Below, one piece after another: positions 17,785 to 29,200 of a stretch of DNA of 63,596 nucleotides. Origin of the DNA: Acidobacteriaceae bacterium (GTDB lineage Bacteria; Acidobacteriota; Terriglobia; Terriglobales; Acidobacteriaceae); the NCBI GenBank assembly GCA_003170825.1, contig PMYL01000024.1:1-63596 (forward strand), read 5' to 3'. Made by a program: the position numbers and the translations under genes. Each line of letters begins with the position of its first letter. The first letter of the stretch is position 1. The notes beneath the pieces are model-generated. The model saw nothing but the letters and a program-made list of their open reading frames with translations, searched no databases and was not told where the DNA came from.

Positions 17785-19080
17785 TCAACCCACCGGTTCC
17801 CCGCCGCGGCGCGCCGCTTCGCCCGTCAACTGCACCGCCCCATCCTGCCCCAGCGGTCCCAGCCCCCGCATCGCCCGCACCTCGTTCACCGTCAGCACGC
17901 CGGCCTGCAGCAGTTGCACCTGCACCGCCAGTTCCGTCTCCTCGTCCCGTGCGTTCAGGTCGTTGAAGACAAACTCGAACTCCCGCCATCCGATGCACTT
18001 GCCGAAGAGATCCCGGGTAATGTGCCCGGCCAGCAGCATCGCCAGGGGCGAGATCGCCCCGCGGAAGGCCTCGTCGGTCATCTCCGCGGCGGTCGACTGG
18101 TTCACGTCCGCCTCCAGACCCAGCATCAGCGGCGGAAGCCCGAAGGCGTTGGCCACCATGCGGATCAGAAACTCCTGCCAGGCCAGACGCATGTCCGCAT
18201 CCGTCCCCTGGGCAAAGCGCAACACCTCCGGCTTCTGCTCGGTGGAGATCAACGGCACCCGACCCGTCCCCTCGATCTCGTCCTGCCACCAGCGGATCAG
18301 CCGGTCATGCTGCGCCGGTGTGGCCTCGTTCAGCCACAGCGCATACTGCGCCACTGCGTTGGCCGCCAGCTTGCCCGCGAAACGGTGCGCGCTCAGGAAC
18401 TGGTTCACCGTCTCGAAGGCCACTTCCAGCGGTCCCAGCCCAAAGGGCGTAAAGCTGCGCGGGTTCATCCGGACATAGATCAGTTGGTCGTCGCGCAAAT
18501 CCACAGCGGCCGACTCCAGTTGCCCCGGCAGCGCCTGCGCATACCTGGGCGTCTCCTCCTGCCCGTCCCACCGTGCGTTGATTCGAATGGAAGCCCCATC
18601 CACCGCCCACAGCATCGCCGGCCTGTCTCCGTCGCCCGTAGGCTCCATCTCGATGGCTCCGAATCCGCCCGTCAACGCGTCCTCGATCACCTGTTCGATC
18701 AAGGTTCGAAAACTGTCCACCGCGTTCGGCTCTTCCAGCATCCGGCGCAGCGCCCGCAGCTTTCTTTCCGCGAAGGCCACATCCCCCGGCCGCACTCCGC
18801 GCCGCACCCGCACCTGCCAGTCCATGGCCGCTATGCGGTCCTTGATGACGTTGATCGCCCGGCGCACCACCGGCGTCTCCGCAAACCGGCGCAGGTTCAC
18901 CGGCGTCGGCTTGGGCAAGAGGCGTCCCGGAAATTGGACCGGGCTCAAAATGGAGGGAAGCGCCAACGTCTTGCGCTCCGCCTCCGCCACGGCCACGCCC
19001 GCCGATACGTCTACCCTCCGGCTGCCCCCAATCGCCTGCCGCCAGATCTCCCGCAACTGTTCGCCTACCCTCACGCGCAC
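17785..19080 (-). CDS. Phage portal protein (HK97 type)
   Basis: 431 residues. Portal features include FAETPVVRRAINVIKDRIAA (N-terminal helix), GGFGAIEMEP, the wing and stem helix AHRFAGKLAANAVAQYALWL, FGLPPLMLGLEADVNQSTAA (typical portal crown motif) and a C-terminal helical domain ending LTVNEVRAMRGLGPLG. Family knowledge: twelve copies form the DNA entry channel of the capsid and dock the terminase. Start: GTG at 19080, or a second GTG two codons later better placed behind AAGGAAG. In most phages portal directly follows terminase; here two non-phage genes intervene. Confidence 0.88.
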   Translation of the reverse strand: MRVRVGEQLREIWRQAIGGSRRVDVSAGVAVAEAERKTLALPSILSPVQFPGRLLPKPTPVNLRRFAETPVVRRAINVIKDRIAAMDWQVRVRRGVRPGDVAFAERKLRALRRMLEEPNAVDSFRTLIEQVIEDALTGGFGAIEMEPTGDGDRPAMLWAVDGASIRINARWDGQEETPRYAQALPGQLESAAVDLRDDQLIYVRMNPRSFTPFGLGPLEVAFETVNQFLSAHRFAGKLAANAVAQYALWLNEATPAQHDRLIRWWQDEIEGTGRVPLISTEQKPEVLRFAQGTDADMRLAWQEFLIRMVANAFGLPPLMLGLEADVNQSTAAEMTDEAFRGAISPLAMLLAGHITRDLFGKCIGWREFEFVFNDLNARDEETELAVQVQLLQAGVLTVNEVRAMRGLGPLGQDGAVQLTGEAARRGGEPVG

Positions 19081-19108
19081 CTTCCTTTTCTTGGCCGCCC
19101 CAAAAACA

Positions 19109-19142
19109 AAAAGGCACAGCCCCGGAAAGGGCTATGCCTTTT
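19109..19142. terminator. Hairpin upstream of portal gene
   Basis: Arms of about 14 bases (AAAAGGCACAGCCC against GGGCTATGCCTTTT, one wobble) enclose a short loop; A-rich on one side and T-rich on the other, as in a bidirectional terminator. It lies between the DUF3037 gene and the portal gene. Confidence 0.6.
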
Positions 19143-19150
19143 CTTCACCA

Positions 19151-19184
19151 GTGGTCAGTGAACAGTGAACAGTGGTCAGTTTTC
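19151..19184. repeat. 7-base tandem repeat, AGTGAAC type
   Basis: Consecutive heptamers AGTGGTC / AGTGAAC / AGTTTTC. The opposite-strand form recurs at 19316-19350, so the two patches bracket the gap between portal and DUF3037 genes. Confidence 0.65.
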
Positions 19185-19315
19185 AACCATCCGTTGATAA
19201 CTCACCGCAGACACCGTCTGACTTCCAGCCGCACTCACTTCACTACAAAATCGATCCTACCGCAAAGACAGGAAATTATCTGCAAGCCTTTGACGATAAC
19301 TCGCCAATTGCCCGT

Positions 19316-19350
19316 AACTGATCACTGACCACTGATCACTGTTCACTGTC
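19316..19350. repeat. 7-base tandem repeat, CTGATCA type
   Basis: Heptamers CTGATCA / CTGACCA / CTGTTCA in tandem, in the opposite orientation to 19151-19184 and ending one base before the DUF3037 stop codon. Confidence 0.65.
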
Positions 19351-19351
19351 C

Positions 19352-20290
19352 TCACGCTCGCAACTCCCGCCGCGCCGTCTCCGCCACCCGGCCCAGGTCC
19401 GGCGTCGTCAGCACCCGGATCTGGTGTTCTTCCATCGTCTCCACGCCAAAGCGGTACATCTCCAGCCGTTCCGGCTCCGCATCGGTCGCTCCCAGCCTGG
19501 CCGCCGGCTCGATCACCGCGGTCAGCTCCAGGCTGGCCTTCTCCACCCGTTCCACGCCGGCGCGCAATCCCGCCGCCGAAAACGCCAGCACCTTGGCCAT
19601 CTCCACGCCCGGCTCCAGGCTCACCGCATGAAACATGCGAATGACTCCATTCGGCCTGTAGCCCACGTCGATGCGCAGCGGGTCGCCCGGCCGCGTGTAC
19701 TCCGAGGCCGCGATTCTCTTTCTCATCAGCTCCCACACCCCGGCCCGTTCGAACTCCGTCCGCATCCGCGCCTGAATCGCCGCCCGCCCGCTCAGCCGCG
19801 GGACTCGTTCTCTCGGCGCCGGCTCCACATACAGCCGCATCAGTTCTTCCATCCCCGCCGGCAAGCTCTCCGCCAGATAAGCCTTGGGCTCGGTCATCTG
19901 CACGCTCAGCGAGAGCGATTCGGTGAGCAGCCGCATCAGGCTTCCGTCCGGCTCGGCCTGGAACCGCCTGCGCAACTCGCTTTCCATCCCCTCCAGCAGC
20001 GCGGTGTCCGCCTCCGGATCGAGGCAGCGCACCCGGCGCCAGTCGCGGGTAAACCGCACCTGGGCCGGATCCCGGCTGCCTTCCTCGCGCAGGATCACCC
20101 CGATATGCACATACTCGTTCCGCACCGCATCCGGCACATACCGGAGCAGATGAAACTCGCATGCCCGCCGCTCGATTCCGCTACTCATGACCTGCCCGCC
20201 GCCCGTTTCCGGCTCCTCATCGAAAGCGCTCGCCGCCCGCTTCCACCGTTGCCAAGGGCCTGGTCTCGACTGTTCGTCCCAGGCGCTCAC
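19352..20290 (-). CDS. DUF3037 protein, partner of HipA-like kinase
   Basis: 312 residues from the GTG at 20290 (ribosome site GGGAGG), or shorter from an internal ATG where DUF3037 similarity begins (CEFHLLRYVPDAVRNEYVHIG). The front half shows the DUF3037 core (GVILREEGSR, RDWRRVRCLDPEAD). The back half is a less familiar alpha/beta extension (ERLEMYRFGVETMEEHQIRV). DUF3037 genes are known as neighbours of HipA-type kinase genes; their biochemical role is not established. The gene follows the kinase by 11 bases and is thus co-translated. The unusual point is its place between terminase and portal genes. Confidence 0.75.
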   Translation of the reverse strand: MSAWDEQSRPGPWQRWKRAASAFDEEPETGGGQVMSSGIERRACEFHLLRYVPDAVRNEYVHIGVILREEGSRDPAQVRFTRDWRRVRCLDPEADTALLEGMESELRRRFQAEPDGSLMRLLTESLSLSVQMTEPKAYLAESLPAGMEELMRLYVEPAPRERVPRLSGRAAIQARMRTEFERAGVWELMRKRIAASEYTRPGDPLRIDVGYRPNGVIRMFHAVSLEPGVEMAKVLAFSAAGLRAGVERVEKASLELTAVIEPAARLGATDAEPERLEMYRFGVETMEEHQIRVLTTPDLGRVAETARRELRA

Positions 20291-20301
20291 CCTGCCTCCC
20301 C

Positions 20302-21171
20302 CTACATCACTCTTCCCGCAATGCTAGTCCCCCACCTTGCCTCTTTCCAACCTTCTTTTCCACTTTCCCCCATCCCGCCCCATTTCGGAAACGGCTTCCG
20401 GTCCGACTTCCCGAACCCCTCGATCAGCTCCCGGATCCGGCTGCGCCGCTGGAGCAGCTTCTCCACCAGCGCTTCCATTTCACTGAGATCGCCGCCGTAC
20501 CATTCCGGGGGGATCTCGCTGGCCGCCGCCCAAACCGTCTCCGCCGGCAGGGTCTCCAGCCGCGTCAGCCAGGGCTCAAACGACTCCCATCCGGCGATCT
20601 CCCGGTACACGTCGTTGCGGTAGTAGACCCCGCGCAGCGGCGCATCCTCAAACTTCCATTCTCCGGCGTGAAAACAATACCCATAGTCGATGAACACAGC
20701 CCGGTACCGCCGTTCCCGCTGCCTGCGCGCAAACACCGCCTGCCGCCCGTTGGCGTTCCCGGTCCACTTGTCCAGCGCCAGGATGCCGGCAAACTCGCCC
20801 ACGTTCTTCACCTCGGCCAGTTGCTCCTCGGGCAGGTAGTCCACCACCTGGCCCGGCATCAGGCCGCCCACAAACCGCGATCCGAATTGCAAGCCCGCCT
20901 GGCATCTGACCCGCGTCCGGCCCAGGTCGATCTCCAGCTCCGGCGTGTTCTCCACCAGCCAGCTCGAAACCTCCACCAGTTCCGCCTCCGGAGCCGCGAG
21001 GCCTGCCGCCGCCGCCAGCCGCGAGGCCAGAAACTCGTTGGCCAGCACCCTCATATGCTGCGGGTTGTTCTGGAACTTCACCACGTACACATGGCCGTCC
21101 GCGCCCAGCATCAACTGGCCCTGCGCGCCGCCCCGCATCCGCCGGATCTGCTGCACCGCCAGAACCGCCAA
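20302..21171 (-). CDS. HipA-like kinase domain protein
   Basis: 289 residues. It starts at TTG 21171 with GGGAG 7 bases upstream. The N-terminus is a short lobe (GQLMLGADGHVYVVKFQNN, with a nucleotide-binding lysine candidate). The catalytic part reads ILALDKWTGNANGRQAVF and AVFIDYGYCF, corresponding to the D-x-x-x-x-N and D-Y/F-G kinase motifs of the HipA superfamily. It lacks the full-length HipA N-terminal domain. HipA kinases phosphorylate protein targets, classically a tRNA synthetase. Paired with DUF3037; neither is a standard phage gene. The phage cassette may simply host this pair as cargo. Confidence 0.75.
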   Translation of the reverse strand: MAVLAVQQIRRMRGGAQGQLMLGADGHVYVVKFQNNPQHMRVLANEFLASRLAAAAGLAAPEAELVEVSSWLVENTPELEIDLGRTRVRCQAGLQFGSRFVGGLMPGQVVDYLPEEQLAEVKNVGEFAGILALDKWTGNANGRQAVFARRQRERRYRAVFIDYGYCFHAGEWKFEDAPLRGVYYRNDVYREIAGWESFEPWLTRLETLPAETVWAAASEIPPEWYGGDLSEMEALVEKLLQRRSRIRELIEGFGKSDRKPFPKWGGMGESGKEGWKEARWGTSIAGRVM

Positions 21172-21240
21172 GCCCGTTCTCCCGCCTTTTCCCGATTCTT
21201 ATCGAATTCTAAGCGCTTTGCCCGAAATTCTCTGCAAATC

Positions 21241-21283
21241 CAGAGATCAGAGATCAGGGGTCAGAGATCAGGGGTCAGTTTTC
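21241..21283. repeat. 7-base tandem repeat, CAGAGAT type
   Basis: Heptamers CAGAGAT / CAGGGGT in tandem. A reverse-orientation patch (CTGATCC units) lies at 21390-21412 and runs into the terminase stop codon. Confidence 0.65.
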
Positions 21284-21409
21284 GGTTTTCAGCCGCCCTT
21301 TTCACACGGTCAAAATCGGGCTTTGCGGCTGGTCATCGATGGATAGCAAAGTCCGAATGGGGTTCACCGAAATTCGGACAATCAACCCCTGTTCTCTGAT
21401 CCCTGATCC

Positions 21410-23089
21410 CTAGCTTTTCCGTCTCCCCTCCAGCAGCTCCGCCCGCGCTCCCAGCCCGATCGCCATGGCCATCACCCGGTCGTCATGCGTCCCCGCCCGC
21501 GCTCCCGTCCCGCCGTTCGGCAGCCTGACAAAACTCCTGCATTCGCCCAGCAGCCGCCGGCTCTGGAACCGTTCCGGCTCCTCCACCAGCCCCGCGCCCA
21601 GCCGTCCCAGCACCGCCGGCCGGCTCACGGACGTCGTCAACCACCCCGCCTGTCCTCCCTGCCGGTAGATCCGCCGATAGCCGCAGTTCGTCTCCACATG
21701 CGCCAGCACCCCGCTGCCGTGGTTGTTCCTCTCCACCACCAGCCACGCGTCGTTATACTCCGCCGCCAGCGCCGTCACCAGCCGCGCCAGCTCGAGGCCC
21801 CCCACATGCCCGGCAAACTCCGCGCACTGCAAACCTGTCTCCATCTCCAGCACCTGGGCCGCCGAGTAGTCTCCCTCGCTGCCGCCCCCGGCCGGGTCCA
21901 CCGCCACCAGGTAATTCTTGCCATTCAACGGCGGCAGCCACACCTCCAACTCCCCATTCCGCCGCCGCTCCGCCGGCTCCAGCGTCTCCGCCAGCCGCCC
22001 CTCGATCGCCGCCAGCTCAAAGACCGAGTCTCCGCTGGCCAGAAAGCAGTTCTCCTCGTCTTCGGCATACTCCTGCCGCGCCAGCCCGCGGAAGTTCGCC
22101 CTGATCAGCCGCCGGTATCCAATCTGTTCAAGGTCCAGCCGGTGCCGGCCTATCAGCTCCCGTTCCTCTTCCGTCAGGCTGGCCTCGTCCACCGCCTTGG
22201 CCCGATACCGCCGCTCCATCCACCAGGGAAAGAAATGCCGCGCCATGCCCGTCTCCGGAGCCTTTTGCCATTCCTCGTGGAAGCATCCGCCCACCCCGTC
22301 CGGCGTCGACTCCAGAATCAGCTCCGCTCCCGGCGCCAGCGCCGCCCGCAGCCCCGCCAGGGTCTCCGCCGGCTCTCCCGGCCAGCGCGCCAGCTCCGAG
22401 CAGTGCAGGTTCTGCACCGTCAGTCCCCGTCCCGCGTTCCGGTCGCCCGCGCTCACCACCCGGTATTGCGAGTCCATCTCCGGAAACACGATCTGCCGCA
22501 CATTGGCCCGCGAGGTTCTCAACGGTCCGTCCCGCAACTCCTCCGGCAGCCAGTCCAGAAACCGGTGTACGATCCGGAAGATCTCCTCGGCCGCCTCCCG
22601 CGTGTGCGCCACCTCCAGGGTCAACGTCCCCGGCTGGGTAATGGTCTTCAAAAAGAACCGCGCCGCCGCCCACGTCGTCAGCCCCATCTGCCGCGCCTTC
22701 AGCACGATGTTCCGCTCGCCCCGCCGCCGCTCGAATGCCCGCTGCGCCGCATTCGCCTTCAACGGCGCCGGCCTCCCCTCGCGCGTCCTCACCAGCAGCA
22801 GCCGCTCGGCCAGCACCATCCCCACCGTCCGCCCCCGCAGCCTTGTGGGCCGCTGATCCAGTATCCCCCCAAACCGCTCCAGTTCCTCCCGGTCCAGCTC
22901 CTCCAGGCACAACTCCCACTCCGGCGCCCTGGCCGCAAGTTCTCCTCCCGTTTCCGCCACAGCCCCCCCCATATCGCCCCGGCCGGCATCCCCGCCTGTT
23001 CCCGCGGCTGTATAAGCCGCCGCCGCGCCGCCGGAGCCCCCCGGTGCTGTGCAGGAGGAGAGTGCGCCGCCGCTCCACGCCTGAGTCAT
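21410..23089 (-). CDS. terL: Phage terminase large subunit
   Basis: 559 residues from the ATG at 23089; a GTG at 23194 would add 35 atypical residues. The ATPase domain shows the Walker-A-like RNIVLKARQMGLTTWAA and a stretch around VQNLHCSELARWPGEPAET for Walker B. The nuclease domain has the three acidic positions expected of the RNase-H-like fold: AVDPAGGGSEGDYSAAQ, WLVVERNNHGSG and GTHDDRVMAMAIG. TerL packages DNA into the prohead and cuts concatemers, so the cassette retains an intact-looking DNA-packaging motor. The N-terminal 60 residues are low complexity. Confidence 0.9.
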   Translation of the reverse strand: MTQAWSGGALSSCTAPGGSGGAAAAYTAAGTGGDAGRGDMGGAVAETGGELAARAPEWELCLEELDREELERFGGILDQRPTRLRGRTVGMVLAERLLLVRTREGRPAPLKANAAQRAFERRRGERNIVLKARQMGLTTWAAARFFLKTITQPGTLTLEVAHTREAAEEIFRIVHRFLDWLPEELRDGPLRTSRANVRQIVFPEMDSQYRVVSAGDRNAGRGLTVQNLHCSELARWPGEPAETLAGLRAALAPGAELILESTPDGVGGCFHEEWQKAPETGMARHFFPWWMERRYRAKAVDEASLTEEERELIGRHRLDLEQIGYRRLIRANFRGLARQEYAEDEENCFLASGDSVFELAAIEGRLAETLEPAERRRNGELEVWLPPLNGKNYLVAVDPAGGGSEGDYSAAQVLEMETGLQCAEFAGHVGGLELARLVTALAAEYNDAWLVVERNNHGSGVLAHVETNCGYRRIYRQGGQAGWLTTSVSRPAVLGRLGAGLVEEPERFQSRRLLGECRSFVRLPNGGTGARAGTHDDRVMAMAIGLGARAELLEGRRKS

Positions 23090-23233
23090 CGTTCCGCCCG
23101 TACCGCATCCGCACAGGATGCTCCATGCGATCTTCGCGCCTGTGCCGCAACCGGATTCGAAGTTCCGTGGCCGAGAGCAAATAGCGTCCCCCACCCTTCC
23201 GCGGTCGCCGCGGCGGCCCGTACACGCCGTTTG

Positions 23234-26200
23234 CTACTGCAACTCCTCCAGCACAGCTCCCTTGAGAGCGAACTGCTCCGTGCTGGCTCCATTGAATGTG
23301 AAATACACGCTGCTGGAAGTCGTAGTCGTGGCCGCTGAAGTTGCGTAGGAAACGCCCAATCCCAGCGTTGTGCCGGAGATCACCGGATCGTTCATGGCAA
23401 ACTGCGTGGTTGTGGAACCTGGATTGTTGCACACCGTAGCGTGCCATGCGGTATTCGCCGCTGTACTCGTGTTTGTGAAGCTCAAGCTATCGAGCGTCGT
23501 CCCGCCCGTCACCGCCCCGCCGGACACGGTTCCGCCAAAGATGAGTTTGAAGGTGTTGCTCCCCGATCCTGCTATCCGGTTCGCTATAGCCGTCAGTCTC
23601 ATGCACTTCCCGGCTGCGAGAGTGACGCCCGTCCATGTAGCCAGCGGCTGGTCTCCGCTGTTGCCCGACAACGTGCTTCCGGCGGCCACGACTCCAAAGG
23701 GCGAAGCTATCGTGCTGCCGGCAGCGGCAGTAATCGCCGCTCGCTGCTGCACCCCATCCGGCGTAATCCCGGTAACGTATTTCCCGTCGCTCGGCGTGGT
23801 CACGGGCACTACATTCTGCTGATTGATCGGCACCACGCTAAGCTGCGAAACCACCATGTCGTTTGGGTCGCTCGACAACCCATACACATCGCGGCACAGA
23901 ATAGCGGAGGGCCAGAATCCGGCCGGAACATTGTACTCGCCGCTTGTGTTCGGCGGAAAGTAAATCGTTGTCGATCCGATTTGGCAACTCGGCGCAACGG
24001 AGTTGGCGTCAGATGCAACATACATCCTCACGAATGCCGCTGTCGGGTAGGTGGGTGCGCTGAGCGTCCAAGTGACGTATGCTGTAGCGCCGCCAGATTG
24101 GCCGCTGATCGCACAGGCGGCTGAAAGGTAGCTGGAATAAGGCGAGGCGCTTGTGCAGGTTGCCGTGCCACCGCCGGAGGCGGTCGGAACTCCGGAGGCC
24201 ATCGTCTTGCTCGATGGGTTCACGCCCACATAGCTGATGATCGCGTAATTATTTGCCGCCGATGGAATCACCTGAATCTGCCATGTCGTCGCGCTGGAAC
24301 TGGCCGGTATCCATGCCCTCAGCACCCGGTAGGCCGAATACCCTCCTGGAGTCGGGAGAGCCATGGTCGGCTGCACGGATGCGGTGTAGATCGTCGTGGC
24401 AGATTGATTGTCCACCACTTTCACGGTGTTAGCCGCCTGACCCTGCCAAAGCATGACCATGACCAGTTCGTATTCGGCGCTCGGCGTGAGCGTTTGCGTC
24501 GTGATGTAAGCGCCGCTGGTCGAGTCCGTGGAGGTTATCTGAACGGACTGCCCCGCTTTGGCTCCGGGAGCAGTCAGGGATTGAGCAGTTAGTGACACGT
24601 TGGCCGTGGTACCGAACTTGGTCCAGCCACTCGCGCCTGCCAACTGCATCGGATCGGCAGTCAGCGTCGGCGTCTTGTATTGCTCGCTTCCGTCCAGATT
24701 GAGCGCAACTTGCCCACCAGAGCCCGAAGAGGCCAGGTGTATCTGATTGCCGGCGCCGTTGTCGATAACGGAACCTCCCCATCCACCCCCGCCCATGCTG
24801 ACATCAATGGCGCTGTTCACGCAGCTATTGTCCAGGAAGATGCCGCCGGACATGACGTTGGCCCCGTAAATCTTGAACTGAGCCTGTTGGCATTTGAAGG
24901 CCAAACCTGCGAGATTCCCCGTGCCTCCGCGGGGAATCTGCTCAAAGTGTCCGCCCGTCCAGGTCAGAACCGGCGTCCCGTTGGTACTGCCAAAATCCAC
25001 GCCGGTCGCAACAGCCTCGACGTTCGACTCGGAAAAATTGGTATTGGCCTCGGAGGTACGAATAAATACGCCCGTGTTGTTGGGGTTGACAGTCCCGTTG
25101 GTATCCGCGCCGCCGTAGACGCTGACTCTATCGAACTTCATCTCCCCAATGCCTTGCAAGGGCGCGGCAGTGCCGTTGGAGTAGATGCCGTAGGAGTTGA
25201 TCGAATTAGCTCCCAATGCCAACACTACGTCATGCGCGGTCGCCAGATTGTCGCCGCCGCCGCTGCCCACCGCATAGTTAAGCATCCCGGTTGTATAACT
25301 GGCCAGGTATGCTCCATCGATGGAAAAGTTGGACATGTTGGTGCCATTCAACTCGGCGGCCCCGGCGCCGATCTGAATGATTGGCGGCTCTACAGTGGAC
25401 ACAGACAAGTTCGTCTCGTCCTGGATGATGGACGAGTTTGGCGACACACCCGCCAGATTGAACCCGTTGGTGTTGAAAATCACCTGTCCCGGCAGTATCG
25501 AGCATCTTCCTATGGGCGAGGGTGGCATCAATATGCCCGTCTTGTTTGCGATGGCGGTTATGGACTGAAAAGCCGCCGTATCGTCCGTTCCGCTCCAGAC
25601 ATTCCCCGTGAGGATGCCGTTGCACACAGCGCCCTTGGAGCGCGCGTCGAACCAGTAAGTACCGTTGCGCCACAGGTCCGTTTGCAGCGGCCCCGCCATC
25701 TGCTGAAACGAAGTCAGCAACGAGGATAAGCCGCCCAGGTACGCCAGCGCACCGGCTGCGGTTGTAGCGCCGGTGCCGCCCGAGGCGGGAAGCAGGGGCG
25801 ATCCGAGCACTGCGGCGCCAGCCGCGACGCTACCTGCAACGCCGATGCCGTTCGCTCCGTCTGAAGCCATCCCGGGCAAGAGATTCGACACCGCTCCGGC
25901 AGCCGTGGGAGCACCTGTCCCACCCGCCGTGACGGGAACCGTGCTCATGCCGCCGATCGATGTGCCGTTGGCAGTGTAATAGGCGATCTGCCCGGCGTTT
26001 GCCGAGCTTACCGTGCCGCTGCCGCCGCCGGAGCCCGTGCCACAGGCTGAACCGGTATTGGTGAGATAGCCCGAGCTATCGACCTGCAGGCAGTTGTGGC
26101 CGCTGCCCGCCGCCAGCCCCGGAAACTTGATTGCAGTTGTTCCCGTGAAACTGGCATACAGTGTGCTGCTGTTGCCGCCGTAGATATTGAACCCTGCCCC

Positions 26201-29200
26201 CGCCCCGGTTTCGTAGTTGACGCGCACCACCCCCGACGGATTCGAGGCATTGATATATGTGTCGCCGCTGTTAGTGTTCTGGTAAGCCTTGAAGCTATCC
26301 AGTCCCCCGGTTGCCGAGTTCAGCTCCCAGTTGTTGCTGGCGTCCTTCTCCATATACCACTGGCTGTTGCCGTTCCAGTCCTTGTAGATAAAGGACTCCT
26401 TCTGGCTGGCCGTCGAACCCGCCCACAAGGTTGCGTCGATCTCCGCATTCGCCTGGTTCTTTACCGTCGGCGTGCTGATGAAAGTGGTTGCGCCGCCAAC
26501 CTGCAGCGTCCCGTTGAACTGCGCGTTCCCCGCGTTGCTGATTGTGGCCACCGTGGTCTCGCTCGCTCCGCCTGACCCGATGACAATCCCTCCGGTCCCC
26601 GCGTTGTTCGATCCGTTCAGAACCACAGCGCCCGTTCCCGCCGCATTGATCACTGTCTGGTTGTTGGTGCTCGACTGCCCGTTGTTATACTGCCCGATCG
26701 ATAGCCGGTACACGTTGTTCAGTTCATCCAACACCTGATAGAACTGCTCGCCCGCCGTCGCGTCGCTCAAACCCGTCGTCCAGCGGTACCCGTAGTCCGT
26801 CTGGTACCGGTTCAGCAGTCCGCGCTCGTTCCCCGCTCCAATCCCGATCCGGTAATGGTTGGTCACCGTGGCGTCCTGCTGGCTCCCGTACCAATCCCCA
26901 TTCATCCCATTGAAACTGCGGTGAAATGTATCGAGGAAGCTGTTCCGCGTGCCGTTGTCCGTCAATGCTCCCGTAAACATCGTGCCGCCGGTCATCCAGT
27001 TGTTGTACGAGCTGCCCGCGTCCGCCACAACCTGGTTTGTCGAGTTCTCGTTCCGCAGCCCGACGATCGTATTGTTCTGCGCGTTTGCCCCCAGGTGCAA
27101 TGCTGTGTTGCATCCCTCTACATCTCCCCCGGTGAACGTGTTTCCATCCCCCTGCTGCAGGTTGATCCCATACGTCCCGCTCACCGGGCTCCCTCCGCTC
27201 GTCGGGCAATCGATATGCAGCCGCACAAACGTGCTCGCGTTCATCCAGTCCGTCGTTGCCGGATTCGCGATCTGGTGCCCAATCGCGTTCACCGCCGTCT
27301 GGAACCCGTCGAATTGGTTGCCGAAAAAGCTTCCGCCCGTATAGTTCCCGGTCCCGTCCAGCGTCATGCCTGTCTGGTTCTGATTTCCCAGGAAATACAG
27401 GCTCTCGATATCCATCTCCTGGGTGCGATAGGCCACCAGTCCCTGCGCTGTCGCGTTGCTGGCCGCCGTCGTGTTGATCACTGCGTTGTCCATGTGGAAG
27501 CCCATCGTATTCACGGCGTACGTCGGGTCTCCCACCTGCACCATCGCGCCCGCTCCCGAGTACAGGAAGACCGTTCCGCCTTCGCTCCCGCTGGCTGTGC
27601 TGGCTCCCCGCAACGCGCAGCCGCGCAGGGCCACATTCCTCGTTCCCGCCGTCACAATCACCTGGTTGGCCGTCGAAATCGTCGCGCAGGGCAACAGCAC
27701 GGTCGCATTCGCTGTCGAGATCGTCAGGTTCGATCCCATCGACTGTGTCCCGGTAAAATTCCGCGCGTCGCACGTCCCGCCGTAACTCGCGCTTATCGCT
27801 CCAAGGCACGCCTGTAACTTGGCTCCAAAGTCCGCGCCGGGAAACTGATCCACTTGGGATGTAACTCCCATCCGGCTGTTTGCCACCAGCGCCGGATAGC
27901 TTCCTCCACCCGGCAATGTTCCGCCGCCTCCGTCCAACTGCGTTCCATTGCTTTGCGAACCCGCCGCGTTCCACACCGTGTAACCGCCGTTGCCCTTCAG
28001 CAGGTTTCCGCCGAAGAGCGTCATGTTCTGTCCGGCAATCAGGTTCACCGGCGCAGCCGTGTCCCAAGTCCCCGCCACGTTCACGCTCGCCGTCGTCGTT
28101 CCTGAGCAGCCCACCCCGCCCTGCGTCACGCTGATCGTGCCGATCGACCCGTTGCTGTTCACGCTCGCCGCGGCCTGCGCCGTGCAACTCCCGCTGAACA
28201 TCAACGGAACCTGCGTTCCATACGGATCGAATCCCAATCCGTGTTCCGAACCCACGGCCACCCCGGTCACCGCGCCGCCCGTGGCCGTGACTGTCAGTTG
28301 CGGCTGCACCGCGTTCCACACCGGCAACACCACTGCATTCCGCACCGTCCAGCCCCCCTGCGTATTTTGCTGTGTGCCCGCCAGATCCAGCACCAGCCCG
28401 GTTGGCGGCTCGGCTGTCGCCGCCGAATTGCCCGCCATCGCCACCACGTTGTCCAGCACGTTGTTCGAGCCCGCCGCCGCCGTAAACCCGTGCGTCGCCT
28501 GGATCGTGATGTTCTGCCACCGGTTCGAGTCCGAGTTCAGCCCCGCCGGCGCCGTTCCCGGCAGCGCCGGGATCGCGATGCCCGTATTCAGCCCCCGTAT
28601 ATCGATATTCCGGAACTCGCTCCACTGCGGCCACTGCGCCAAATACAATCCACAGGTGTGCGTCGAGTGCGCCCCGGCGTACTGCGCAGCCATCGGGTCC
28701 ACGCCCGTCGCCACAATCTCCAGGTTCTCAATCTCCGCCACGCGCAGCCCGTTTCCGCCCGCTCCCGTTGCCGCGGGCATCGCAATCGCGCAATTGCCCA
28801 CCGCCCACGCCGTTCCCGTTCCCGCCGTCCCGGTCAGCCCGCTCCCGCCCAGCGAAAAGATTGAATTGCTCTCCAGCGGCCGGCTCTCCGCACAACTTCC
28901 CGCCGGCGCGCGCCCCTCAGCCGCCGAGCACGATACATCCAGGCTCTGATCCACATAGATCGTCAGATCGTGAAGCCGCGTATATCCCAGCAGATTCATG
29001 CTGTCCGGCGTCGTTGCCAGCACATCCTGCCCCGGAAATCCCATTAGCGCCGACACCTGCTTGCCCAACCCGCCGATCGACTCCCCGTGCCAGTTCAGCC
29101 CGCGCGTCTTGCACGTCCCCTGCGGAATCGTCAGCGCCACCCCATGCGTCTGGGCATAATTGATCGCGGCTTGCAGCGCGTTGGTATCGTCCGTCGCCCC

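Noticed and set aside
17374..19161. Long plus-strand open frame opposite portal and protease genes
   Set aside because: Proline/arginine-rich shadow with no recognisable motif; overlaps several clear genes on the other strand.
19151..19350. CRISPR-like repeat array
   Set aside because: Units are 7 bases and contiguous without unique spacers, so these are tandem repeats rather than CRISPR.
21485..23338. Long plus-strand open frame opposite the terminase gene
   Set aside because: Shadow of terL; low complexity and no motif.
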